Positions 20,055-28,366 of a DNA stretch of 64,000 nt are shown here, one piece after another. The notes beneath the pieces are model-generated. The model made no database searches and had not been told where the DNA came from. It saw only the letters and a list, made by a program, of their open reading frames with translations. The position numbers and the translations under genes are program-made. The DNA is from an uncultured Porphyromonadaceae bacterium (GTDB lineage Bacteria; Bacteroidota; Bacteroidia; Bacteroidales; Barnesiellaceae): assembly GCA_900538555.1 (NCBI GenBank), contig UPYI01000008.1, forward strand, positions 118,279-182,278, given 5' to 3'. The number at the start of each line of letters is the position of its first letter. Position 1 is the stretch's first letter.

Positions 20055-22103
20055 ATGAAACGCCTGATACTCTCCTTGTTCGTCGTCCTCAACTGCCTGT
20101 CATCCTCTGCTTCGCTCGAAGAGGTACGCTCCGCCATACGGAACGAATATCTGTCGTCCTCCCCTTCGCCCCAGACCGCCGTATGGACAAAATCGCTCAA
20201 CCGGAACGGGCAATGGCGCGACATCGACTACACAGACCGGTCCCGCGCCCTGTGGCAGCTTGAAAGACATCTCGACCGGCTGATAGACATGGCATTGGCA
20301 TACGAACAAGCCCCCGACAAGAATAAAAAGACGTATCAAGCCATTGTTCGCGGACTCGGCAACTGGTTCGACAACGGATACCGCAACAGCAACTGGTGGT
20401 ACACCAAAATCGGTATTCCCCGCCGTATGCTCTCCTTAGCGTATATCCTCGACAGCGACCTTCCGCCAGCCTTGCACGACTCTATCGCCAACGCCATATC
20501 GATCATCGACTCCGATGATTTTCCCGCCCGACCGGGCGGAGACCGGATACAGGTATTGAGCAACCATGCCAAAGTACTTGTCTGGAAACGCGACTTCGCA
20601 GGCGCTACCGCCCTCTTCCGGAAAATCGAAGAAGAAGCCCGCATTGCTCCCTTTGAAGAAATCATGTACGATGCTGCCGGCGGACCCGCCGTGCGCAACA
20701 CATACATGCCGGCAGGCCGCGGTGTACAAGCCGACATGACATTCCACCACCGCGGCGACCGGATAAATTCCACACTCTCCTACGGTATGGAACTGCCGGA
20801 ATTCTTTTCCTACTGGGCTGCGCTGTTACGCAACACCGATTGCCGCTTCGATGCCCAAAGGACTCATTTCGTCATAGACTATTATCTCGACGCCGTATGC
20901 CGCCACCTTGTGGCAGGACGCTACGCCGAACCCTCCATAATGAACCGCGAACTGGCACGGCCCGGAGAAGGGGTATTCTCTCCGCACCTCGCCAACCAGC
21001 TTCTTCCCATCTCCGACGGCTATCGAGCCGACGAACTGCAACATTTCGCCGACGTACAGGCAGGGAAAGCCTTACACAGTGCCTCGTACGCCCACCACTT
21101 CTGGCAGTCGGACTATTTCGTGTTCTCCCGTCCGAAGTTCCAGACCGCCGTACGCATCCACTCGATGCGCAATGCCAACTCCGAAGCCGCACACAACAGC
21201 GAAGGGCTGCGCAACCATTTCCGCGGCGACGGAGCCTGCATGCTCTCCGTGACAGGGCGTGAATACGCCGATATGGCGCCTCTGACCGACTTCCGCATGA
21301 TTCCCGGTACGACAACCCCGATGATTGCCTACGAACCGCTCTCCGCATGGGGATCGGTACATATTCTCGACAACCCCACCCGCTTCGCCGGTGCCGTCTG
21401 CGATTCGCTCTACGGAGCAGTGGCTTTCGACTTCATCAGTCCGCGCTCCGACCTGCGGGCACGCAAGGCTTGGTTTTTCTTCGACAACGAGTACCTCTGT
21501 CTCGGCAGTGCCGTCTGCGCCTCGGGGAGCGACAGCATAGTCACCACAGTCGAACAATGCCTCTCGCCGTCGGCAACCCTGCAACATAACGGCGACTGGT
21601 TCTTCCACGCCGGTTCGGGCTACCACATCATCGACGGAAACGCCGAAGGGAGCGTGACACACCGCCGCGGGACTTGGCGCAATTGCGTCGATCATGTCGA
21701 TTACATCGACGACCCGATGGAAGCCGATGTATTCTCGCTCGCCATCCACCACGGCATAGCCCCCCGGAACGCAACCTATGCCTACGCTGTCGTTCCCGGT
21801 ACAGACCGACCCGCCGCACACGGATTCCGCATTCTTGCCAACACCCCGGAAGTCCAGGCGGTGGCAAACACCGACGGGTCGATCGTCTACATCGTCTTTT
21901 ATGAAAAAGGCGAGATCGAGACCCCGGCAGGTCGCTACGGTGCGCAGCAGCCGTGCATGATGATGCTCCGCAACGGCAAACTGCGTGTTGCCGATCCCGC
22001 ACGCCGGTATTACCTTCTGAAAATCGCCACACCGCAAGGCGACAAAGAAATACAGATACCGACCAACTCCATGGCAGGAACAAGCGTGGAAGTGGCGTTT
22101 TAA
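20055..22103 (+). CDS. PL8-like polysaccharide lyase
   Basis: 682 aa with a short signal peptide (1-20). The N-terminal half is an alpha/alpha toroid (NWWYTKIGIPRRM, then GGDRIQVLSNHAKV where PL8 has its GANR-type Asn), followed by VQADMTFHHRGDRINSTLSYG carrying candidate catalytic His231/His232 and Tyr243. The beta half has MRNANSEAAHNSEGLRNH, the expected Arg/Asn/Glu region. PL8 enzymes cleave uronic-acid glycans (hyaluronan, chondroitin, xanthan side chains) by beta-elimination. The neighbouring GH88, GH92 and GH5 enzymes favour a xanthan-lyase-like role. The His-Tyr spacing is about two residues longer than in classical PL8 enzymes, so a divergent subfamily is possible. Confidence 0.75.
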   Translation: MKRLILSLFVVLNCLSSSASLEEVRSAIRNEYLSSSPSPQTAVWTKSLNRNGQWRDIDYTDRSRALWQLERHLDRLIDMALAYEQAPDKNKKTYQAIVRGLGNWFDNGYRNSNWWYTKIGIPRRMLSLAYILDSDLPPALHDSIANAISIIDSDDFPARPGGDRIQVLSNHAKVLVWKRDFAGATALFRKIEEEARIAPFEEIMYDAAGGPAVRNTYMPAGRGVQADMTFHHRGDRINSTLSYGMELPEFFSYWAALLRNTDCRFDAQRTHFVIDYYLDAVCRHLVAGRYAEPSIMNRELARPGEGVFSPHLANQLLPISDGYRADELQHFADVQAGKALHSASYAHHFWQSDYFVFSRPKFQTAVRIHSMRNANSEAAHNSEGLRNHFRGDGACMLSVTGREYADMAPLTDFRMIPGTTTPMIAYEPLSAWGSVHILDNPTRFAGAVCDSLYGAVAFDFISPRSDLRARKAWFFFDNEYLCLGSAVCASGSDSIVTTVEQCLSPSATLQHNGDWFFHAGSGYHIIDGNAEGSVTHRRGTWRNCVDHVDYIDDPMEADVFSLAIHHGIAPRNATYAYAVVPGTDRPAAHGFRILANTPEVQAVANTDGSIVYIVFYEKGEIETPAGRYGAQQPCMMMLRNGKLRVADPARRYYLLKIATPQGDKEIQIPTNSMAGTSVEVAF

Positions 22104-22191
22104 ACGGATTCTTGCATCGGATTGCAATTTCATACTATCGTTTCATATACCGAAATTATAACTTAGCGTTGAAAAAATTTTCAAAATACTT

Positions 22192-23457
22192 ATGACACTA
22201 CCGAAATCCATGCTGACCGGCTTTATCGCTCTCGTTTCACTGACCCTGTCGGCAGAAACGGAAGCAAAACCGCGGCAGGTGAAATGGGCGGAAAAACAAT
22301 TGGAATATTGCAACCGCCAGATCGACCGCACCCTCGCCGAACTACCCAACGACAGCGTGCTGCCGCGCAGCATCGACATCGATGAAAACCAATGGCATAC
22401 CACCAATCCCTACGACTGGACGAGCGGATTCTGGTCGGGTATCCTTTGGTACAGATACGAAAACTCCGACAAACTTACCGACAAACTGCAAGCCCTTGCC
22501 TATACCGAGCGGCAGCGTCCTCTCGTAGATGAAGAGCATGATCCCGACCACGATATCGGCTTCCAGCTCCTGTGCAGCTTCGGGCATGCCTATGCCAATA
22601 CGGGACGCTGCGAATACAAGACAATACTGATCGAAGGCGCACGCAAACTCGCCAGACTCTACAACCCGCAAGTAGGAACTATCCTTTCGTGGCCCCACGC
22701 CGTCAAAGCCAACGGTTGGCAGCACAACACGATCATGGACAACATGATGAACCTGCAACTGCTCTTCTTCGCCGCAAACAACGGCGGACCTGCCGAATTC
22801 CGCGACATCGCCGTCAGCCACGCCCGACGCACTATGGAGAACCAGTTCCGTCCCGACTACACAAGCTACCACGTGGCTCTCTACGACAGCATAACCGGCA
22901 AATTCATCCGCGGCTGCACCAATCAAGGACTCAACGACGACAGTTTCTGGGCACGCGGACAAGCGTGGGGTATCTACGGATTCACCATGGTGTACCGCGA
23001 AACCCACGATAAAAGTTTCCTGCGGTTCGCCGAAAAGATCACCGATGTTTATCTGGAACGCCTGCCTGCCGATTACATACCGTATTGGGACTTCGACGAC
23101 CCCGCGATTCCGAATGCCGTACGCGACGCCTCTTCTGCCGCCATCGTGGCATCGGCTTTGCTCGAACTGGCACAACTCGAAGACAACAGCGCCTATGCGA
23201 AAAAATACATTTCGGCTGCCGAGAAGATGTTGCACAGCCTGTCGTCATCGGACTACCAGAGCCGGAAACGAAACAGCGCATTCCTGCTCCACAGCACGGG
23301 CAACCTGCCCGCAGGCTACGAAATCGACTCGTCGATAAACTATGCCGACTATTATTATATCGAGGCTCTCACCCGTTACCGCAAACTTTTTACACCCAAG
23401 AAAAATGAAAAAAACAGTCCTGACAGCTGCTATTCTTTTACTTACATCGACCGTTAG
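22192..23457 (+). CDS. GH88 unsaturated glucuronyl hydrolase
   Basis: 421 aa. The start at 22192 gives a plausible signal peptide (an alternative ATG lies six codons in). An alpha6/alpha6 barrel follows, with family motifs YDWTSGFWSGILW, HDIGFQ with Asp121, IMDNMMN with Asp183 (the two catalytic Asp) and SFWARGQAWGIYG. It hydrates and removes the 4,5-unsaturated uronic acid produced by a lyase, fitting the PL8-like gene just upstream. The 3' end overlaps the next gene by 53 bp in another frame, so the signal peptide of the GH92-GH5 protein is encoded inside this gene's last codons. Confidence 0.93.
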   Translation: MTLPKSMLTGFIALVSLTLSAETEAKPRQVKWAEKQLEYCNRQIDRTLAELPNDSVLPRSIDIDENQWHTTNPYDWTSGFWSGILWYRYENSDKLTDKLQALAYTERQRPLVDEEHDPDHDIGFQLLCSFGHAYANTGRCEYKTILIEGARKLARLYNPQVGTILSWPHAVKANGWQHNTIMDNMMNLQLLFFAANNGGPAEFRDIAVSHARRTMENQFRPDYTSYHVALYDSITGKFIRGCTNQGLNDDSFWARGQAWGIYGFTMVYRETHDKSFLRFAEKITDVYLERLPADYIPYWDFDDPAIPNAVRDASSAAIVASALLELAQLEDNSAYAKKYISAAEKMLHSLSSSDYQSRKRNSAFLLHSTGNLPAGYEIDSSINYADYYYIEALTRYRKLFTPKKNEKNSPDSCYSFTYIDR

Positions 23458-26400
23458 CCACGCCGTAGAAAACGCCGCCGATAAGGTCGATATGTTCATG
23501 GGCGTGCGAGGCAACAGCAATTGCGTCATAGGTCCGCAACTCCCCCACGGCTCCGTAAACCCCGCACCGCAGACAGCGAATGGCGGTCAGAACGGATACG
23601 ACGAGCACGACCTCATCCGCGGGTTCGGGCAACTCCACGTATCCGGCATAGGCTGGGCACGCTACGGGCAGATATTCCTCTCCCCGCAGACGGGATTTTC
23701 AGCCAAAGAAACGGGGCACGACTCACGCAAATCGGGCGAGATCGCTTCGCCGTATTATTATAAAGTGCATCTCGACCGCTACGACATTACCGCCGAGATG
23801 GCTCCGACACACCATGCCGTAGCGTATCGCTTCACATACCCCGACCACAAGAAGAAGACCTTGCTGCTCGATATGCGCCACAGCATTCCGCAACACATTG
23901 TTCCCATTGTCGGCGGCACGTTCAACGGCGGTGCATTGTCGTGGGACGCTTCGACCTCCGTATTATCGGGCTGGGGCGAATATGCCGGCGGGTTCGGAAG
24001 CGAGGACCCGTATAAAGTCTATTTTTCAATGCACATCGACGATCCCGACTGCAAGGTCAGCATCATCGACCGGGGAAATAAAGAACTTTATGCCCGCATC
24101 GACCTGAGCAGACAACAGGTAAATGTCGGTATCGGAGTATCGCTCCGCAGCACCGAACGGGCAGGCAACTACCGCTATATAGAGCTGGAAAATAAAGATG
24201 TAGACCATGTGGCAGCCCTTGCCAAAGCCGAATGGGAAAAGGCTCTCGGACGCATCGAAGTAGACGGCAAAGAAGAAGATCTGCGCCTGTTCTATACCGC
24301 ACTCTACCACTCGTTGGTGATGCCGCGCGACCGGTCGGGCGACAACCCGCATTTTCAGGGAACAGACCATATCGACGACCACTTCTGCGTGTGGGACACG
24401 TGGCGCACAGCCTATCCCCTGCTCACGCTGATCGAAGAAAGTTTCGTAGCCCGTACCATCAACTCGTTCATCGACCGCATGGCCCACGACGGCAAATGCA
24501 CCCCCACATATACCGCCTCGATGGAATGGGACAGCAAACAAGGGGGTGACGACGTGGATAACATCATTGCCGATGCCATTCTGAAAGATGTCAAAGGATT
24601 CGACCGTAAAAAAGCCTACGGCGTAATGCTCGAAAACGCCCGCCGGGCACGATGTCCCGAATACCTCGAAAAAGGGTGGGTACCCGGTGAAGGGAAGATG
24701 ATGTCCTGCTCGTACACTATGGAGTATGCCTATAACGACGACTGCCTCGCCCGCATCGCCGCTATCATGGGCGACAGCACCGTTGCCGCCGAAATGGCAG
24801 AACGCTCCCGAGCTTGGGAAAACCTGTTCGACCCCACGCTCGAAAGCCACGGATTCAAAGGGTTCATAGCCCCCCGCCGAGCCGACGGCAGCCGGGTAGC
24901 TATCGATGCCGCCCATGTCTACGGTCCGTGGGTCGATTATTTCTACGAAGGCAATTCGTGGACCTACACCCTCTTCACACCCGCGCAGATCGAACGTCTG
25001 ATCCAGCTCTGCGGAGGCAAGAAAGAGATGATCCGCCGCCTGCAATTCGGTTTCGACAACGGTCTGGTGGACATCTCCAACGAACCGGGATTCCTTGCAC
25101 CGTTCATTTTCAGCCATTGCGACCGCCCCGACCTTACCGCCGATTACGTCGATGCCATACGCCGGAGAAGTTTCTCGATCGCCGGAGGTTACCCCGACAA
25201 CGAGGACAGCGGTGCCATGGGCTCATGGTATGTATTCACATCCATAGGTCTCTTCCCGAATGCAGGGCAGGATTTCTACTATCTCCTGCCGCCGGCATTC
25301 TCCCGCGCAAGCCTCACCATGGAGAACGGCAAAAAAATCACGGTCACGGCACACCGCCGCTCGCCCGATGCCCGCTACATCGCATCGGTCACACTCAACG
25401 GCTGCCGCCTCAACCGTTCGTGGATCCGTCACGACGAAATAGCCCAAGGGGCTGTCATAGAATATGAACTGTCGTCCGACCCGGACGAATGGGCTCTGAC
25501 CGAATTCCAAAGCTCACGCAACAGCCGCCGGCAATTCGGTGTGAATCTCGCCGGTGCCGAATTTTTCCATAAGAAAATGGAGGGTGTCGGACGGTTCAAT
25601 ATCGACTATTTCTATCCCACCACGAGCGAACTCGATTACTGGGCGTCGAAAAACATGAACCTCATCCGCCTGCCGTTCAAATGGGAACGTCTGCAACACG
25701 AAGTGGGAGGGGAACTCAATACGCCCGAACTCGAATATATCCGCTACCTGCTCCGCGAAGCCGATGCCCGCGGCATGAAAATTCTCTTGGATATGCACAA
25801 CTACGGTCGCCGGAAATACTTGGGGAAAAACCGCATCATAGGCGACACCCTGCAAGCCTCCCATTTCGCACAGGCATGGGCGGCAATCGCCCGGGAACTC
25901 AAAGATGAACCCGGACTATACGGATACGGACTTTGCAACGAACCGCACGACATGCTCCCGGAATGCCCGTGGGTAGAGATCGCCCAGACGGCTATCGACT
26001 CCATACGCACCATAGACCGCCGCACCGCAATCGTCGTAGCAGGAAACACATGGAGCTCGGCAGAACGTTGGGCGGATATCAACCAAGGACTTGAATCGCT
26101 CCGCGACCCCTCCGACAACCTGATATACGAAGCCCACTGTTACTTCGACAGCGATGCTTCGGGCATCTACCGCAAAGGGTACGACGAAGAAGGGGCATAT
26201 CCCACAATCGGCATCGACCGGGCACGACCTTTCGTCAATTGGCTCAAAAAGCACGGCAAGCGCGGCATGTTCGGCGAATACGGAGTGCCCGCCGACGACC
26301 CCCGATGGCTCGAATGCCTCGACCTGTTCCTGAACTATCTCGCCGAAAACGGTGTGGAAGGAACTTACTGGGCAGCCGGAGCACGCTGGAACAAATATAT

Positions 26401-26482
26401 TCTCGGCATACATCCCGAAGAGGATTACACGGTCGATCGTCCCCAAGTGAAAATAATAACCCGATACCCTGTCACAAAATGA
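23405..26482 (+). CDS. GH92 alpha-mannosidase-GH5 glycanase fusion
   Basis: 1025 aa from ATG 23405, chosen because it begins a clear signal peptide (MKKTVLTAAILLLTSTVSHA). Residues about 22-700 form a divergent GH92 domain: QLPHGSVNPAPQT, CVWDTWRTAYPL, FYEGNSWTYT with likely acid Glu515, NEPGFLAPF, and GYPDNEDSGAMGSWYV (Asp601 in the base region). Family members are calcium-dependent inverting exo-alpha-mannosidases. Residues about 707-1025 form a GH5 barrel: MNLIRLPFKWERL, acid/base Glu846 in CNEPHDM, nucleophile Glu958 in FGEYGVP. The reading frame is continuous across the junction. There is no C-terminal sorting tail, so a periplasmic location is inferred. Translational coupling to GH88 (53-bp overlap) and to the oxidoreductase (ATGA) is likely. 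Confidence 0.9.
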   Translation: MKKTVLTAAILLLTSTVSHAVENAADKVDMFMGVRGNSNCVIGPQLPHGSVNPAPQTANGGQNGYDEHDLIRGFGQLHVSGIGWARYGQIFLSPQTGFSAKETGHDSRKSGEIASPYYYKVHLDRYDITAEMAPTHHAVAYRFTYPDHKKKTLLLDMRHSIPQHIVPIVGGTFNGGALSWDASTSVLSGWGEYAGGFGSEDPYKVYFSMHIDDPDCKVSIIDRGNKELYARIDLSRQQVNVGIGVSLRSTERAGNYRYIELENKDVDHVAALAKAEWEKALGRIEVDGKEEDLRLFYTALYHSLVMPRDRSGDNPHFQGTDHIDDHFCVWDTWRTAYPLLTLIEESFVARTINSFIDRMAHDGKCTPTYTASMEWDSKQGGDDVDNIIADAILKDVKGFDRKKAYGVMLENARRARCPEYLEKGWVPGEGKMMSCSYTMEYAYNDDCLARIAAIMGDSTVAAEMAERSRAWENLFDPTLESHGFKGFIAPRRADGSRVAIDAAHVYGPWVDYFYEGNSWTYTLFTPAQIERLIQLCGGKKEMIRRLQFGFDNGLVDISNEPGFLAPFIFSHCDRPDLTADYVDAIRRRSFSIAGGYPDNEDSGAMGSWYVFTSIGLFPNAGQDFYYLLPPAFSRASLTMENGKKITVTAHRRSPDARYIASVTLNGCRLNRSWIRHDEIAQGAVIEYELSSDPDEWALTEFQSSRNSRRQFGVNLAGAEFFHKKMEGVGRFNIDYFYPTTSELDYWASKNMNLIRLPFKWERLQHEVGGELNTPELEYIRYLLREADARGMKILLDMHNYGRRKYLGKNRIIGDTLQASHFAQAWAAIARELKDEPGLYGYGLCNEPHDMLPECPWVEIAQTAIDSIRTIDRRTAIVVAGNTWSSAERWADINQGLESLRDPSDNLIYEAHCYFDSDASGIYRKGYDEEGAYPTIGIDRARPFVNWLKKHGKRGMFGEYGVPADDPRWLECLDLFLNYLAENGVEGTYWAAGARWNKYILGIHPEEDYTVDRPQVKIITRYPVTK

Positions 26483-28260
26483 CGAAACGGCGCATACAAC
26501 TTCTTCTGACCATAGCCATTGCCAGTGTCATGGCTCTGCATGGTGAAAAATTCGACATCGTCATTGTGGGTGCCACCCCCGGCGGAATCATGACCGCCAT
26601 CGAAGCCGCACGTATGGGCAAATCGTCGGTGATCCTCGAACGCACGGAACACATAGGCGGACTGCCGGCAAACGGACTCGGAGCGACCGACATCGCTACC
26701 CGTGGCGCGACCACCGGACTTTTCTCCGAATTTACCGAAGCCATAAAACAGCACTATACCGACACATACGGAGCCGAGTCGCAACAGGTAAAAGATTGTA
26801 GCGACGGATTCCATTTCGAACCGTCGGTCGCTGAAAAAATATTCGGCGACATGATTGCCGCCGAAGGCAGGCTTATCGACGTACGCACGATGCGCCAGTT
26901 CAACTTCTCCACCGGCGACATAGTCATGACCGACAACGGCAGACGCATCGCAAGCATCCGGGTCATCGACCGTCTCACCGGAAAAGAAGAATTTTATGAA
27001 GGCAAGATATTCGTCGATGCCACCTACGAAGGCGACCTCGGTGCCGCCGCCCGCGTACCGTTCCGCATAGGACGCGAAGCCGCTTGGGAATTCGACGAAC
27101 CGGGAGCCGGACGCACATACGAATATTGGAAATCGACCCCTGCCGAGGGCTCCACCGGTGAAGCCGACAATGCCGTGCAGGCATACAATTACCGCCTGTG
27201 CCTGACCCGCGACACCACACAACTCGTACCGTTCTTCAAACCGGAACGTTACGACCGGAGCGAATATGAATCGCTCGTCGAAGATGTCTGGACAGGGCGC
27301 CACACATGGAAAGCCATGCGCGACGTCACCCCCGAAATGATGGAACGCAACCGCCGTCACCTGCTCGAAGGCGGGGAACGGTCGATCACCCCGTGGGACA
27401 GTTGGGGAATCGAGAAATTAGTGACGATCAACACCGAGCCGAACGGCAAGACCGATGCGAACAACCAACATGCGGCATTCATCTCCACCGACCTGCCCGA
27501 AGAAAACTGGCCCTGGCCGACAGCGTCGTGGGAATGGCGCGACCGCTTCGCCCAACGTCTGCGCGACTACACCCTCGGACTTTTCTGGTTTGCCGCCACC
27601 GATACCGCCCTGCCGCCGCAATTCCGGCGCGAGATCGGGAAATGGGGCTTCTCCGCACAAGAATACAAGGACAACGGCAACTTCCCGCGTCAGGTCTACG
27701 TACGCGAAGGCAGACGGTTCGAAGGCATGTACTTCTTCACGGCAAAAGATGCCCTGCCGGTAGTGGAAGGCGGACGACCGCCCGTACACGCCACAAGCAT
27801 CACGGCAAGCCACTATGCCCTCGACTCGCACGCCGCACGGAAACGCGAAACCGGACGTGTGCATCTCGACGGATTCATCAGCTACCCCACGGCTGTCTAC
27901 ACAGTGCCTTACGGCGTGATCGTTCCCAAAGAGGTCGAGAACCTGCTGTTGCCGGTACCCGTCAGCGGATCGCACATCGGATTCTCCACTCTGCGTATGG
28001 AACCCTGCTGGATGGCTCTCGGACAGGCAGCAGGCGCTGCCGCGGCAATTGCCATCGACCGGGCGACGACCGTACAGAAAGTACCTATCAAACTTCTTCA
28101 ACAACGGCTTCTCGACGAAAATGCCACCCTGATATACTTCAAAGACATCCGTCCCGGCGATCCCGGATTTGCCGAAGCACAACGCCTCGGGCTGCAAGGC
28201 AAGATCGCAGGATGGTCGGTCGAGGAGAGCGGTTTTACAAAAAAATTGCATAAGAAATAA
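26479..28260 (+). CDS. Secreted FAD-dependent oxidoreductase (FAD_oxidored type)
   Basis: 593 aa from ATG 26479, which overlaps the preceding stop as ATGA; longer upstream frames would run through the GH5 coding sequence. A hydrophobic N-terminus (about 1-22) precedes the Rossmann fold: DIVIVGATPGGIMTAIEAAR followed by the Glu of VILERTEHIGG, then VDATYEGDLGAAA and a C-terminal FSTLRMEPCWMALGQAAGAAA segment, typical of the PF12831-like family seen next to glycoside hydrolases in Bacteroidota. Substrate is unknown; oxidation or redox-assisted cleavage of a sugar product is possible. It is the last gene of the enzyme cluster. Confidence 0.85.
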   Translation: MTKRRIQLLLTIAIASVMALHGEKFDIVIVGATPGGIMTAIEAARMGKSSVILERTEHIGGLPANGLGATDIATRGATTGLFSEFTEAIKQHYTDTYGAESQQVKDCSDGFHFEPSVAEKIFGDMIAAEGRLIDVRTMRQFNFSTGDIVMTDNGRRIASIRVIDRLTGKEEFYEGKIFVDATYEGDLGAAARVPFRIGREAAWEFDEPGAGRTYEYWKSTPAEGSTGEADNAVQAYNYRLCLTRDTTQLVPFFKPERYDRSEYESLVEDVWTGRHTWKAMRDVTPEMMERNRRHLLEGGERSITPWDSWGIEKLVTINTEPNGKTDANNQHAAFISTDLPEENWPWPTASWEWRDRFAQRLRDYTLGLFWFAATDTALPPQFRREIGKWGFSAQEYKDNGNFPRQVYVREGRRFEGMYFFTAKDALPVVEGGRPPVHATSITASHYALDSHAARKRETGRVHLDGFISYPTAVYTVPYGVIVPKEVENLLLPVPVSGSHIGFSTLRMEPCWMALGQAAGAAAAIAIDRATTVQKVPIKLLQQRLLDENATLIYFKDIRPGDPGFAEAQRLGLQGKIAGWSVEESGFTKKLHKK

Positions 28261-28301
28261 TCCGCTTTTGCAGGATATTTGCATATAAATGGCGGATTAT
28301 T
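28256..28301 (+). terminator. Hairpin at end of enzyme operon carrying the shared element in its loop
   Basis: Perfect 10-bp arms AATAATCCGC (28256-28265, including the stop codon) and GCGGATTATT (28292-28301) enclose a 26-nt loop containing TGCAGGATATTTG, the element also found before the GH5 gene. No T-run follows directly. It may act as a terminator, as a regulator-binding site for the next gene, or both. Confidence 0.5.
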
Positions 28302-28326
28302 CTACCATATTTGACTTCATTAAAAT

Positions 28327-28334
28327 TACTTTTG
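28327..28334 (+). promoter_or_regulatory. Promoter -7 box for secreted 440-aa protein
   Basis: TACTTTTG matches TAnnTTTG and lies 33 bp before the next ATG. Confidence 0.6.
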
Positions 28335-28366
28335 CATAGAACCATTAACGAAATTTCTAATCCATC

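Noticed and set aside
23342..23404. Upstream in-frame ATG extending the GH92-GH5 protein
   Set aside because: The extension lacks signal features and would precede a perfect signal peptide that begins at 23405.
26239..26478. Upstream extension of the FAD oxidoreductase frame
   Set aside because: Arg-rich shadow of the GH5 coding sequence; ATG 26479 starts a hydrophobic leader followed by the Rossmann motif.
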